Origin: Lachnospiraceae bacterium FE2018
Lineage (GTDB): Bacteria > Bacillota > Clostridia > Lachnospirales > Lachnospiraceae
Length of the DNA: 64,000 bases
Direction: 5' to 3'
Assembly: GCA_000702845.1 (NCBI GenBank)
Contig: JNKK01000004.1
Location: 62,001 to 126,000 of the forward strand
Below are positions 31,122-41,022 of this stretch, piece after piece. Positions within the stretch are counted from its first letter, which is position 1; each line of letters starts with the position of its first letter. The position numbers and the translations under genes are program-made. The notes under the pieces were generated by a model. It was not told the DNA's origin and ran no database searches. It saw nothing but the letters and a program-made list of their open reading frames with translations.

Positions 31122-32075
31122 TTACTGAATCAGTCCTTTTTCTCTGCATACGGTCTTCATATAAGAAACTACCTGTTCCGGGTCGTAGTTGTACACCGGG
31201 AGGCTGATCCACGTGACATCCTGTTCGCGGCGGAACCATGTGAGCTGCCTTTTTGCGAAGTGACGCGTGTTCAGTTTTATTGTGCGGATTACATCCTCGC
31301 GCGTACAATTCCCTTTGAAATACGGAAACCATTCACGGTATCCGAGTCCTTTCATGGAAGTGTAATGCTCAGTGAGTCCTCTGTCATATAGCTGTCGGAC
31401 CTCTTCTTCCAGCCCTGCCTCGATCATCAGGTCAACGCGGCGTTCAATTCTCTCATATATTTTCGCCCTGTCATCCGTGAGGACGAAATAGACGTAGTTG
31501 AAAGGAGAATCCTTCCGGTGCTGTTCGATGTTGTGCTCGGAAATGGGTCTGCCTGTCTCATGATAATATTCAAGGGCGCGGATGACGCGCTTCCGGTTAT
31601 TCGGATGTATGATGGATGCGGAGACAGGATCCACTTTCTGCAGGAGGGCAAATACCGCTTCTGTTCCGCCCGGCTGCAGGACCCGCTCTTCCAGTTCCGT
31701 GCGGTAGGAAGAGTGTCCGGTTGTTTCCGTGAAATCTATTTCCCGGAGCAGCGCCTGAATATAGAAGCCGGTTCCGCCTACAATCATTGGAATGTGTCTG
31801 CTGTCATAACATTTCTGCATCGCGTCACGTCCCAGTTTCTGAAACTGATATACATCAAATGATTCTTCGGGTTCCAGAATATCGACCAGATAATGCGTGA
31901 TACCGTCCATCTCTTCCGGCGTGATTTTCGCCGAACCAATATTCATTCCCCGGTATACCTGCATGGAATCGGCGGAAATAACCGCCCCGTTTACTTCTTT
32001 TGCAAGACGGATGGAATATGCTGTTTTTCCGACTGCTGTCGGGCCGGTCAGGATAATACATGGTAGTTTATTCAT
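31122..32075 (-). CDS. miaA: tRNA dimethylallyltransferase MiaA
   Basis: A 317-residue enzyme adding a dimethylallyl group to A37 of tRNAs reading UNN codons. Visible motifs: P-loop GPTAVGKT (10-17), ISADSMQVYRGMNIGSAK, VGGTGFYIQALL and the C-terminal RHFAKRQLTWFR. It overlaps mutL by 4 bp (ATGA). Together with miaB in the same gene run it gives the complete ms2i6A pathway. Confidence 0.96.
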   Translation of the reverse strand: MNKLPCIILTGPTAVGKTAYSIRLAKEVNGAVISADSMQVYRGMNIGSAKITPEEMDGITHYLVDILEPEESFDVYQFQKLGRDAMQKCYDSRHIPMIVGGTGFYIQALLREIDFTETTGHSSYRTELEERVLQPGGTEAVFALLQKVDPVSASIIHPNNRKRVIRALEYYHETGRPISEHNIEQHRKDSPFNYVYFVLTDDRAKIYERIERRVDLMIEAGLEEEVRQLYDRGLTEHYTSMKGLGYREWFPYFKGNCTREDVIRTIKLNTRHFAKRQLTWFRREQDVTWISLPVYNYDPEQVVSYMKTVCREKGLIQ

Positions 32076-34069
32076 ACGATCCGCTTAAACTTTCTGTCCA
32101 GTTCATAATGAGACATTGAGACAATGGTTGGTCTGCCATGCGGGCAGTTATATGGATTTTCCAGTTCAAGAAGTTCATTGATCAGTGCATCTGCCTCCTG
32201 CACAGACATGTTGTGATTGCCTTTGACGGCGGCTTTGCATGACATGGAAGCAAGTTTCTCCAGGATCAGCTCTTCCGGCTGGTTTCCAAGCGCACTCAGG
32301 CTGTCAAGAATATCCGTAAACAACTGATCTGCCGAAACACTGTACAGATTATCCGGAACTGCAGTGATCCTGAAATCAGAACCGCCGAAGGGTTCAATGA
32401 TAAAACCGAGTGACCGGAAGGTGTCCAGATGCGTTTCCAGAAGCGATGCCTCTGCAGCGGTCAGTGTCAGTACTCTGACAGGCGTGATCATCTGCGAATG
32501 AATGGTCTTTTCACGGTGCGCTTTCATCAGGCGCTCATACAGCACTTTTTCATGTGCCGCGTGCTGATCGACAATATACAGGGCATCCTGAAACTCGATC
32601 AGCCAGTAGGTTCCGAACACCTGTCCGATCATGCGATGAAGCTGCCTGGCTGATTTTTCCAGCAGCTTTTCCGGAAATAATTCCGTCTGCTCCGGTTTTG
32701 TGACCTGCAGGTTCTGAGCGTTCTGTTCCGACGCGGTCTTCTGTGGTTCACCGACGTTCTGCATTATCTTCTGCGGCTCTTTGCTATACTGCGCGGTCTT
32801 CTGCGGCTCACTGACATGCAGCGCCTTCTGACTGTCCTGCTCTTTAAGAGGGGCAGGGTTCTTTCCGGCAGGGCTTCTGCCGTAAACCGCAGGTGTGTCA
32901 CGCAGGACATCTGCGCCGGTGTTTTTCAGGGAAGCAGTTTTGGGCGTATTCAGCAGATCCCGGGCCGCGCGGCGCGCCCGTTCGAAGGGTTCCGGTGCAG
33001 ATTTTCCGTCCTGCAGCGGTGCCGCCGGGCTGAATGTGTTTCTGCTGTTTTCTTTCTGAAGTGAAATCTGCGGGATGCGCTCTCTGGTAAATAAAGCATT
33101 CTGCACCGCAAGGGTCAGCTGGCGGCTGATCTGTTCCGGGTCCGAAATCCGGACTTCCATTTTTGCCGGATGCACATTGACATCAACCAGCGTCGGATCG
33201 ATTTCCAGATACAGCAGCGTAAAAGGATAGCGATGCTGCATCATAAACCCGTGATAACCATCTTCAATCGCCCTTGCGATCAGACTGCTTTTTACATATC
33301 GCCCGTTGACAAAATAGTTTTCAAAATTGCGGTTGCCTCTTGCAATTTCCGGATTGCCGAGAAATCCTGTGATCCGCATGCGGTCACTTTCATCTGTGAC
33401 CGGAATCAGCTGTTTTGCCATATCTCTTCCGTAAATCTGATAGACAATATCCTTTAAATTGCCGTTTCCGGTCGTGAAGAGGCGGTTTTTTCCGTTGATC
33501 AGGAGTTTAAATGAAATATTCGGATGTGACAGAGCCAGCTCTTCGACAACAGACGCAATACGATTACCTTCCGCGCCGGCTGATTTCAGAAATTTAGCTC
33601 TTGCAGGCGTGTTGAAAAACAGGTTCCGAACCAGAAATGTCGTGCCCTGCGGCGCGCCGATCTCTTCGTACTCCTTCTCATCTCCGCCTTCCATACAGCA
33701 GCGGATCCCGGTAAGCGCTTCCGGTGTCCGCGTGATCAGTTCAACGCGTGCAACTGAGGCAATACTTGCAAGTGCCTCACCGCGGAATCCCAGCGATGAA
33801 ATCTGCACAAGGTCATCCAGCTTCCGGATCTTGCTCGTCGCGTGCCGTGTAAAGGCAAGACGCACCTGCTCCGCCGGTATACCGGAACCATTATCCGTGA
33901 TCCGAATCAGTGATGCGCCGCCGTCCCGAATCTCAACCGTAATCGCACCGGCAGACGCATCAATCGCATTTTCAACCAGCTCCTTGACAACCGAAGCCGG
34001 GCGTTCCACTACCTCACCGGCAGCAATCTGGTCGATTGTGTTTTTGTCGAGAATCTGTATTTCTCTCAT
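32072..34069 (-). CDS. mutL: DNA mismatch repair protein MutL
   Basis: A 665-residue MutL: N-terminal GHKL ATPase (IDQIAAGEVVERPASVVKEL, DNGSGI, SLGFRGEAL), a variable linker (about 340-470) and a C-terminal dimerisation/endonuclease domain with DQHAAHEKVLYE (about 501-512), the metal-dependent nicking motif found in bacteria without MutH. The linker has repeated EPQK units and a QTELFPE stretch resembling a beta-clamp-binding motif. It follows mutS by 76 bp. Confidence 0.96.
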   Translation of the reverse strand: MREIQILDKNTIDQIAAGEVVERPASVVKELVENAIDASAGAITVEIRDGGASLIRITDNGSGIPAEQVRLAFTRHATSKIRKLDDLVQISSLGFRGEALASIASVARVELITRTPEALTGIRCCMEGGDEKEYEEIGAPQGTTFLVRNLFFNTPARAKFLKSAGAEGNRIASVVEELALSHPNISFKLLINGKNRLFTTGNGNLKDIVYQIYGRDMAKQLIPVTDESDRMRITGFLGNPEIARGNRNFENYFVNGRYVKSSLIARAIEDGYHGFMMQHRYPFTLLYLEIDPTLVDVNVHPAKMEVRISDPEQISRQLTLAVQNALFTRERIPQISLQKENSRNTFSPAAPLQDGKSAPEPFERARRAARDLLNTPKTASLKNTGADVLRDTPAVYGRSPAGKNPAPLKEQDSQKALHVSEPQKTAQYSKEPQKIMQNVGEPQKTASEQNAQNLQVTKPEQTELFPEKLLEKSARQLHRMIGQVFGTYWLIEFQDALYIVDQHAAHEKVLYERLMKAHREKTIHSQMITPVRVLTLTAAEASLLETHLDTFRSLGFIIEPFGGSDFRITAVPDNLYSVSADQLFTDILDSLSALGNQPEELILEKLASMSCKAAVKGNHNMSVQEADALINELLELENPYNCPHGRPTIVSMSHYELDRKFKRIV

Positions 34070-34145
34070 AGCATTTCCTCAGTACGCAGCCGGCTGTGCC
34101 GTGCAATACTCATTCCTGAGAGAAGCATCAGGCCGCCGGCCGGTT

Positions 34146-36803
34146 TTAAAGAATTTCGTTCTGCATCTGATACAGCAGATTCAGCGCATCAATCGGCGTC
34201 ATACGCATCAGATCCAGATCTTTAAGCTGCTCCAGTACTTTTTCCCGGGTGCGCTCTTTTTTCGTTTTCTTATGTGCGCTGTTCATCCCGGAAGCCGGAG
34301 ACGCGGCGTCACGGACAGTATCGAATAACGAAAGCTGTACACCGCCGGGATCTGTATGAATCGCTTTTTCCGGACGAATGATATCACTTTCCTGCAGCTG
34401 CGCGGAAATTTCCTCTGCCCGTTCCAGAACGGCTGCGGGCACACCTGCGAGACGTGCCACCTGAATTCCATAGCTTCGGTCAGCGCCTCCGCGCACGATT
34501 TTCCGGAGAAAAATAATATCGTCTCCGCGCTCTTTTACGGCGATACAGTAGTTCTGCACGCCGGGGATTGCGCCCTCCAGCTCGGTCAGCTCATGGTAAT
34601 GGGTGGCAAAGAGCGTACGCGCGCCGATTTTTTTCATGTCTGCAATATATTCTACGACAGCCCACGCGATGGAAAGACCGTCGAATGTACTCGTGCCGCG
34701 TCCGATTTCATCGAGAATCAGCAGACTGTCAGCTGTCGCGTTGCGCAGGATATTTGCAACCTCATTCATTTCAACCATAAAGGTGCTTTTTCCGCTCGCG
34801 AGGTCATCTGACGCGCCGACACGGGTGAAAATCCTGTCTGCCACGCCGATTTTCGCGGAGGCGGCAGGAACAAAAGAACCGATTTGTGCCATCAGTACAA
34901 TCAGCGCACACTGACGCATATATGTAGACTTACCGGCCATATTTGGTCCCGTAATAATCGCGACACGCTGCTCTTTTTCGTCCAGAAGCGTATCATTCGG
35001 GATGAAGAGATCATCCGCAAGCATCTGTTCCACGACAGGATGTCTTCCCTCCCGGATTTCCAGAAGGCCGTCTGTACGCATCATGGGGCGCGTGTAGTGA
35101 TTGCGCTCGGCAACATAAGAAAAGGAAGCCAGAACATCCAGTGCGGCTGCCGCAGCAGCGGTCTTCTGAATCCGGATGACTTCACCGGCGATTTTTTCTC
35201 TGATTTCCGAGAACAATTCATATTCCAGTCCGCTGAGCCGTTCTTCGGCGCCGAGAATCGTCTCTTCCATCTCTTTCAGTTTCGGCATGGTATAGCGTTC
35301 TGCATTGGTCAGTGTCTGGCGCCGCACGTAATCTTCGGGAACTTTATCCTTGAAGGAATTGGTTATTTCAATACAATAGCCGAATACTTTGTTGAAACGG
35401 ATCCTGAGCGTCCGGATCCCCGTGCGCTCCCGCTCGGCTTCTTCCAGATCTGCCATCCACTGCTTGCCTTCCCGCCCTGCCCTGCGGTACTGATCAACCA
35501 TTTCGTTGTATCCGTCACGGATAATGCCGCCTTCCTTCATAGCAAGCGGCGGTTCGTCAATAATCGCGTCCTGAACCAGAGCGCAGAGATCCTCGAGGGG
35601 ATCCAGATCAGCCAGAAGGTCTTCCAGTAGCGGATCGTCCAGCTGTTCTGTCACAGCGCGGATATGGGGCAGCATTTCAAGTGATGTGCGGAATGCGACA
35701 AGATCCCGCGGATTGGCGGACTGGTAAACAATTCTGCTGATCAGTCGTTCCAGATCGTAAACCGGCTGCAAATATTCCCGCAGTTCATCCCGGTACATCG
35801 GCGCCGAACACAGTGTTTCAACAGCGGCGTGCCGCCGCACAATTTCGTTTTGATCAACCAGGGGCTGTTCCACCCAGGTCCTGAGCATCCGGGCACCCAT
35901 GGCGGTTTTTGTTTTATCCAGAACCCAGAGCAGCGATCCGCGTTTCTGTTTCTCACGCAGTGTTTCTGTCAGCTCAAGGTTTCGCCTGGTAGCAGAATCC
36001 AGAAGCATAAAGCGGTCTGCGTAATATGGCGTGATCTCTGTGATCTGCCGCATATCAGATTTCTGTGTCTCATAGAGATAAGTAAACAGTGCGCCGCCCG
36101 CAATGACGCCGCATGGGAAATCTGTGATACCGAGTCCTTTGAGCGATCCGACGTGAAAATGCTTCTTTAAGATTTTCTCACACGCATCCTGATCAAAATA
36201 CCATTCTTCCGGCGTGGAAATCGTAATATGCAGACGGTGCTTCAGATCGTCAATATCGATACCGGAGACAAAAAATGACTGATTGCAGAGAATTTCCGAC
36301 GGCATAAACTTCAGAATTTCATCGGACAGTGCAGCGCGGTCGTCTATTTCGGTAACAAGACAGGTGCCTGTGGAAATATCGGCAATTGCCAGTCCGTAGA
36401 CATCTGTCATTGAAACAATGCTCATGATGTAATTATGACGCGCCTCATCGAGGCCCTCGGAATTTAACATTGTTCCGGGCGTCACGACACGGATCACTTC
36501 CCGCTTCACCATACCTTTTGCGAGCTTCGGATCCTCAACCTGCTCACAGATCGCGACCTTATATCCTTTTTCAACCAGACGTGCCAGATAGGTGTCCACC
36601 GCATGATACGGGACGCCGCACATCGGCGCGCGTTCCGGCAGACCGCACTGTTTTCCGGTGAGAGTCAGCTCCAGTTCCCGGGCGGTGACCTCTGCATCTT
36701 CGAAAAACATTTCATAAAAATCACCCAGACGGTAAAAAAGAATGCAGTCCGGGTAAGCTTCTTTTGTCTGCAGATAATGCTGCATCATTGGTGAAAGTGG
36801 CAC
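34146..36803 (-). CDS. mutS: DNA mismatch repair protein MutS
   Basis: An 885-residue MutS with the mismatch-reading GDFYEMFFEDA motif (about 28-38), connector, lever and clamp domains, and the ABC ATPase with ITGPNMAGKSTYMRQ (near 613), LILDEIGRGTSTFDGLSIAW and ATHYHELTEL. The start is a GTG at 36803, chosen because GAGGAG lies 8 nt upstream and the family N-terminus follows (MPLSPMMQHYLQTK). It is 29 bp after miaB and upstream of mutL. Confidence 0.96.
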   Translation of the reverse strand: MPLSPMMQHYLQTKEAYPDCILFYRLGDFYEMFFEDAEVTARELELTLTGKQCGLPERAPMCGVPYHAVDTYLARLVEKGYKVAICEQVEDPKLAKGMVKREVIRVVTPGTMLNSEGLDEARHNYIMSIVSMTDVYGLAIADISTGTCLVTEIDDRAALSDEILKFMPSEILCNQSFFVSGIDIDDLKHRLHITISTPEEWYFDQDACEKILKKHFHVGSLKGLGITDFPCGVIAGGALFTYLYETQKSDMRQITEITPYYADRFMLLDSATRRNLELTETLREKQKRGSLLWVLDKTKTAMGARMLRTWVEQPLVDQNEIVRRHAAVETLCSAPMYRDELREYLQPVYDLERLISRIVYQSANPRDLVAFRTSLEMLPHIRAVTEQLDDPLLEDLLADLDPLEDLCALVQDAIIDEPPLAMKEGGIIRDGYNEMVDQYRRAGREGKQWMADLEEAERERTGIRTLRIRFNKVFGYCIEITNSFKDKVPEDYVRRQTLTNAERYTMPKLKEMEETILGAEERLSGLEYELFSEIREKIAGEVIRIQKTAAAAAALDVLASFSYVAERNHYTRPMMRTDGLLEIREGRHPVVEQMLADDLFIPNDTLLDEKEQRVAIITGPNMAGKSTYMRQCALIVLMAQIGSFVPAASAKIGVADRIFTRVGASDDLASGKSTFMVEMNEVANILRNATADSLLILDEIGRGTSTFDGLSIAWAVVEYIADMKKIGARTLFATHYHELTELEGAIPGVQNYCIAVKERGDDIIFLRKIVRGGADRSYGIQVARLAGVPAAVLERAEEISAQLQESDIIRPEKAIHTDPGGVQLSLFDTVRDAASPASGMNSAHKKTKKERTREKVLEQLKDLDLMRMTPIDALNLLYQMQNEIL

Positions 36804-36832
36804 TTTTTATTCTCCTCGTATCAATGGATTCA

Positions 36833-38260
36833 TCAGACCGGTTCAGATCTGGTTCCTAAATAATAAAATCCTCTGCATTCATTGAGATACACATCAACGA
36901 TCTGTCCGACCAGAGACGGATCTCCCGGAAAATGCACGACTGCATTGGTATCCAGCCGTCCGGTAACAAGCGAGCGATCCTGCTCATTCTGCTGTTCGAC
37001 GAGAACCGGCATTGTCTGTCCGGTAAAGCGTGCTGTCTGCTCCCGGCCGATCTCCTGCACTTCGGCCAGAAGTCTGCCGAAACGATCTTTGATCACATCA
37101 TCCGGTATCTGATTCTCCATAACGGCAGCAGGTGTACCGGTCCGTTTCGAGTATATAAAAGTAAAGGCACTGTCGTATCGCACACGTCTTACGACATCGA
37201 GTGTTTCCTGAAAATCTTCTTCCGTTTCTCCGGGAAAACCGACAATGATATCCGTTGTCAGGGAAATATCCGGAATTGCGGCGCGGATCCGGTCGACCAG
37301 AGCCAGATACTGCTCTTTTGTATATCTGCGGTTCATCTGACGCAGAATTTCTGTGCTGCCGGACTGTAGCGGCAGATGAAGGTGTCTGCAGATCTTCGGG
37401 TGCGCCGCCATGACGCGGATCAGCTCATCGGAAAGATCCTTCGGATGCGATGTCATAAACCGGATCCGGTCCAGGCCTTCAATACCGGCAATCGTCTCCA
37501 GCAGTTCTGCAAAAGACACTTTCGGGTCGAGATTCTTTCCGTAGGAATTGACATTCTGTCCCAGCAGCATGATCTCCCGCACGCTATCTGACACAAGTGT
37601 CTCGATTTCCCGGATGATATCGCGCGGATTGCGGCTTCTCTCCCTTCCCCGTACATAGGGAACAATACAGTAGGAACAGAAATTATTGCAGCCGAACATG
37701 ATGTTAACACCGGATTTAAAGAAATATTTCCGTTCTACAGGAAGATCTTCCACAATCTGATCGGTATCTTCCCAGACATCAATCAGCATCTCATCCTGAT
37801 TCATTGCGCGCACAATCAGTTCCGCCAGTTTAAAGATATTGTGCGTCCCGAACACAAGATCGACGAATGTGTAACGGTCGCGCAGCGTCTGCAGTACCTC
37901 CGGTTCCTGCATCATACATCCGCAGAGCGCGATGAATTTGGAGTGGTTTTTCTTCTTCAGCGTCTGAAGATAGCCAAGACGTCCGTAGACTTTCTGATTC
38001 GCGTTTTCCCGCACCGTACAGGTGTTGTACAGCACAAAATCCGCCGTTTCATCTTCGCCCGGCACAAATCCGATATAGTGAAGAATTCCTCTGAGCTTTT
38101 CCGAGTCTCTCGCATTCATCTGACATCCAAAGGTCTGTACGTAGAAAGAGAGGGGGCGTCCTGCCTCCTCTGCCTTTTCCTGAACAAGATCTCTGGCAAC
38201 TTCCATATAATGAAATTGTCTGGCCGGCTCCTGTGCCGGAATCTGCTCTGTCATTTTCAT
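36833..38260 (-). CDS. miaB: tRNA-2-methylthio-N6-dimethylallyladenosine synthase MiaB
   Basis: A 475-residue radical SAM methylthiotransferase. The N-terminal UPF0004 domain carries the auxiliary cluster cysteines (TFGCQMN, YNTCTVRENA, LCGCMMQ); the radical SAM motif is GCNNFCSYCIVPY (CxxxCxxC); a TRAM domain lies at the C-terminus. It converts i6A37 to ms2i6A37. The start at 38260 overlaps the upstream stop by 4 bp (ATGA). Confidence 0.96.
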   Translation of the reverse strand: MKMTEQIPAQEPARQFHYMEVARDLVQEKAEEAGRPLSFYVQTFGCQMNARDSEKLRGILHYIGFVPGEDETADFVLYNTCTVRENANQKVYGRLGYLQTLKKKNHSKFIALCGCMMQEPEVLQTLRDRYTFVDLVFGTHNIFKLAELIVRAMNQDEMLIDVWEDTDQIVEDLPVERKYFFKSGVNIMFGCNNFCSYCIVPYVRGRERSRNPRDIIREIETLVSDSVREIMLLGQNVNSYGKNLDPKVSFAELLETIAGIEGLDRIRFMTSHPKDLSDELIRVMAAHPKICRHLHLPLQSGSTEILRQMNRRYTKEQYLALVDRIRAAIPDISLTTDIIVGFPGETEEDFQETLDVVRRVRYDSAFTFIYSKRTGTPAAVMENQIPDDVIKDRFGRLLAEVQEIGREQTARFTGQTMPVLVEQQNEQDRSLVTGRLDTNAVVHFPGDPSLVGQIVDVYLNECRGFYYLGTRSEPV

Positions 38261-38829
38261 AGATTTCCGTCTCTCCTGAATCGTCTGGATTCGGTGAAAA
38301 GCCACTGTACCCGGATATCATCTTCATCCTGCGGAATCTGGTCAAACACCTGAAAATCGTAGGCCACTGCCACTGTCATATGCGTGCGTTCTTCTTTCAG
38401 AAAATGATCATAATATCCTCCGCCGTAACCGATTCGTGCACAGGAGGTATCAAAGGCGAGCCCCGGTACAATGACAAGCGCATTTGCCGACGCGGCGCGT
38501 TCTGTATTCTGCTTCGGCTCCGGGATTCCGTTGTTGTTTGTTACGAGCTGGCGCATTGAATCAATGTAATAGAAATGCATCCCGTCCGGATCGATGCGCG
38601 GAACAGCAACCTGCTTACCCTCTGCGATTGCCTGTGCAATAAAAGTCCTCGTCTGCACCTCATTGTTCACATCTACATAGCAGTAGACGGAAGATGCAAT
38701 GAGATATGCGTTCATCTCCCGGATTTTCCGGAAAATAATTTCGCTGTCACGGGCAAGATCCGACGGTGCCGCCTGGCCGCGCCGTTCCTTAACCATTTTT
38801 CTGATCTGTTCTTTGGTCAATGTGTTCAT
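38257..38829 (-). CDS. 5-formyltetrahydrofolate cyclo-ligase
   Basis: A 190-residue enzyme that recycles 5-formyl-THF to 5,10-methenyl-THF with ATP. Visible: the basic N-terminus KEQIRKMVKERRGQ, VPRIDPDGMHFYYI, PGLAFDTSCARIGYGGGYYD (the conserved glycine-rich end). It heads the miaB-mutS-mutL-miaA run and overlaps miaB by 4 bp. Confidence 0.94.
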   Translation of the reverse strand: MNTLTKEQIRKMVKERRGQAAPSDLARDSEIIFRKIREMNAYLIASSVYCYVDVNNEVQTRTFIAQAIAEGKQVAVPRIDPDGMHFYYIDSMRQLVTNNNGIPEPKQNTERAASANALVIVPGLAFDTSCARIGYGGGYYDHFLKEERTHMTVAVAYDFQVFDQIPQDEDDIRVQWLFTESRRFRRDGNL

Positions 38830-38891
38830 CGTTTTATTTCCTGCTTTGTGTAATTCTTTTTCAGGTTCTGCCGGCCTGTTATATTAATTGT

Positions 38892-39392
38892 TCAAATGTC
38901 TCTTGTGATCGAAAGCGATTCAAGAATCTGTTCCTGTTTTTTCTCCATCTGCGGTGCTTCTTCCGGCGTCATATGATCATATCCCAGCAGATGCAGCATG
39001 CTGTGGGCAACGAGAAATGCGAATTCGCGGAGAACCGGGTGACCGTATGACTCTGCCTGCGCAAAGACATGCGGCACGGCAATTACAATATCACCCAGCA
39101 TGAGAAGTCCCGTATCCGGATCAAAACAGTCATCTGTTTCCTCGAGAAATGCATAGTCTGCCGGATGTTCAAACGGCACCAGCGGAAATGACAGAACATC
39201 CGTCGGGCGGTCAATTCCCCGGTGCGTCCGGTTCAGGACGCGGATCTCATCGTCGTCAACCAGCGTCAGAGAGATCTCGGCGTCATACGGACAGTTTTCC
39301 TGTTCGAGCGCACATGCAGCAACCTTTTTGGCTATCTGCCGCGGGTCAAACGGGAATTTCTGATTCTGCAGATCTTCCAGATACAATTCCAT
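38892..39392 (-). CDS. ybeY: Endoribonuclease YbeY (rRNA maturation factor)
   Basis: A 166-residue metalloprotein with the zinc site HSMLHLLGYDH (His130, 134, 140) and the block NRTHRGIDRPTDVLSFP. It acts in 16S rRNA 3' maturation and ribosome quality control. It lies 2 bp after phoH, the common Firmicutes order phoH-ybeY. Confidence 0.96.
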   Translation of the reverse strand: MELYLEDLQNQKFPFDPRQIAKKVAACALEQENCPYDAEISLTLVDDDEIRVLNRTHRGIDRPTDVLSFPLVPFEHPADYAFLEETDDCFDPDTGLLMLGDIVIAVPHVFAQAESYGHPVLREFAFLVAHSMLHLLGYDHMTPEEAPQMEKKQEQILESLSITRDI

Positions 39393-39394
39393 AG

Positions 39395-40426
39395 CTACTC
39401 CGTTCTGCGGCGGACCGTGCGGCTGCGCGTACGTCCGCTCTCTTTTATACGGCTGTTCTTTTTCTCGAATGCCTCATACGCTTCAACGATCTTCTGCACC
39501 AGCGGATGCCGCACGACATCACGGCTGGTCAGTTCACAGAAAGCGATTCCTTCGATCTTTTTCAGAACCCGCATGGCGATATCCAGTCCCGATGTAACGC
39601 CGGGCGCAAGATCTTTCTGTGTCTGATCGCCGGTAACGATTACCTTGGATCCGAAACCGATTCGTGTCAGAAACATTTTCATCTGTGCAGGCGTCGTATT
39701 CTGCGCCTCATCCAGAATGATATAGGCGTTATCCAGTGTACGGCCGCGCATATACGCGAGCGGCGCCACTTCGATTAACCCTTTTTCCATGTTTTTCTGG
39801 AATCCTTCCGCGCCCATAATCTGATACAGCGCATCGTAGAGCGGACGCAGATAAGGGTCAACTTTGCTCTGCAGATCACCCGGAAGAAAACCGAGTTTTT
39901 CACCCGCCTCGATCGCAGGACGCGTCAGAATGATCCGGCTTACCTCATCACTGCGAAAAGCAGTGATTGCCATTGCCATCGCCAGATATGTTTTTCCTGT
40001 TCCGGCAGGACCGATTCCGAATGTAATCATATTATCATGAATCGCATCGACGTATGCCTTCTGGCCGTTTGTCTTTGGCTTAACCGGTCTTCCGCTGATG
40101 GTGTGACAGATGATATCGCTGTCCAGTTCCGTCAGTGATCCGGTGTTGTTTTCCATCGCCAGTGAAATGGCATAGTTCACATTCTGCTCGGTAATGTCAT
40201 TTCCGCGCCGGGAGAGTTCAATCAATTCAGACAGACAATCCGAAACACTTTTCACACCGGAAGCCGGACCGACGATCCGGACCACGCCGTCGCGCTGAAC
40301 AAGCGTTGTTCCGAAGGCACGTTCCAGTTTTTTGATATTCTGATCGAACTGACCGAATACATTGCCGGCATGCTCTGCCGGAATATCAATCTGCTGTTCT
40401 ATAATTTCTGCTGCCATATCTGTCAT
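39395..40426 (-). CDS. PhoH family ATPase
   Basis: A 343-residue protein with an N-terminal KH-like part (about 20-75), then the PhoH P-loop ATPase: GPAGTGKTYLAMAMA (about 139-153), LDEAQNTTPAQMKMFLTR and GFGSKVIVTGDQTQ. It is linked to RNA metabolism; ybeY follows at once. The C-terminus is arginine-rich (RTRSRTVRRR), which may contact RNA. Confidence 0.94.
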   Translation of the reverse strand: MTDMAAEIIEQQIDIPAEHAGNVFGQFDQNIKKLERAFGTTLVQRDGVVRIVGPASGVKSVSDCLSELIELSRRGNDITEQNVNYAISLAMENNTGSLTELDSDIICHTISGRPVKPKTNGQKAYVDAIHDNMITFGIGPAGTGKTYLAMAMAITAFRSDEVSRIILTRPAIEAGEKLGFLPGDLQSKVDPYLRPLYDALYQIMGAEGFQKNMEKGLIEVAPLAYMRGRTLDNAYIILDEAQNTTPAQMKMFLTRIGFGSKVIVTGDQTQKDLAPGVTSGLDIAMRVLKKIEGIAFCELTSRDVVRHPLVQKIVEAYEAFEKKNSRIKESGRTRSRTVRRRTE

Positions 40427-40442
40427 TTATCCCCAGGTTTAT

Positions 40443-41009
40443 TTACGGGTCGCGAAGGAAAATAATCGAGAACTGCAGTTCTGATTCTCCTTCAAGATAA
40501 TAATCGATTCCGCATTGATCCGCAAGCTGCGCAATACTGATGCCATGACTTTCTATACACGGGTGCATCAGTTCCGGATATCTGCAGCTTTCTTTCGGCC
40601 AGGAACACTGCCTGCAGACCGTGCATACATTTCCTGTCAGTGTATAATAAGCTTTTCCGGCACGCTTCATGATGGCTTCGATGCGTCCTGTTACCTGTTC
40701 GTGTGCAGTGGAAACAGGCTGCTGTTCGCCTCCCATAGTGCCTGACAGGTTACGCGGAAGATCCGTCCGGATGGTCGAAAAAATCATGCCGTCTTCATAA
40801 GACAGACAGCGCGCGGTGCATTTTTCGACGGATTCGACAGCAGGCGGACAGGACCAGGAAGTTTTATAATGACGGCAGCTTCGCTTGCAGAACATGCGAA
40901 GTCCGTCGTGAAAGACAATATCCTGCGGTCTGAAAAAAGCGTACTGATAAACGGGAATGGATGTCAGTTCCGTCTCAATAAAATGAATAACAGGCGTTGC
41001 AATTGCCAT
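40443..41009 (-). CDS. DUF2284 cysteine-rich metal-binding protein
   Basis: A 188-residue protein with many cysteines in the family pattern: CKRSCRHYKTSWSCPPA near the N-terminal third and CTVCRQCSWPKESC plus HPC in the second half. DUF2284 proteins are predicted metal-binding (perhaps iron-sulfur) proteins of unknown role. The start at 41009 follows GGTGG; a longer frame reaching into rlmH is rejected. It sits between rlmH and phoH. Confidence 0.85.
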   Translation of the reverse strand: MAIATPVIHFIETELTSIPVYQYAFFRPQDIVFHDGLRMFCKRSCRHYKTSWSCPPAVESVEKCTARCLSYEDGMIFSTIRTDLPRNLSGTMGGEQQPVSTAHEQVTGRIEAIMKRAGKAYYTLTGNVCTVCRQCSWPKESCRYPELMHPCIESHGISIAQLADQCGIDYYLEGESELQFSIIFLRDP

Positions 41010-41022
41010 ATGGAAACCACCA

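Noticed and set aside
34884-35630. 248-codon open frame on the + strand inside mutS
   Set aside because: Antisense shadow of a conserved gene, no Shine-Dalgarno and no motif.
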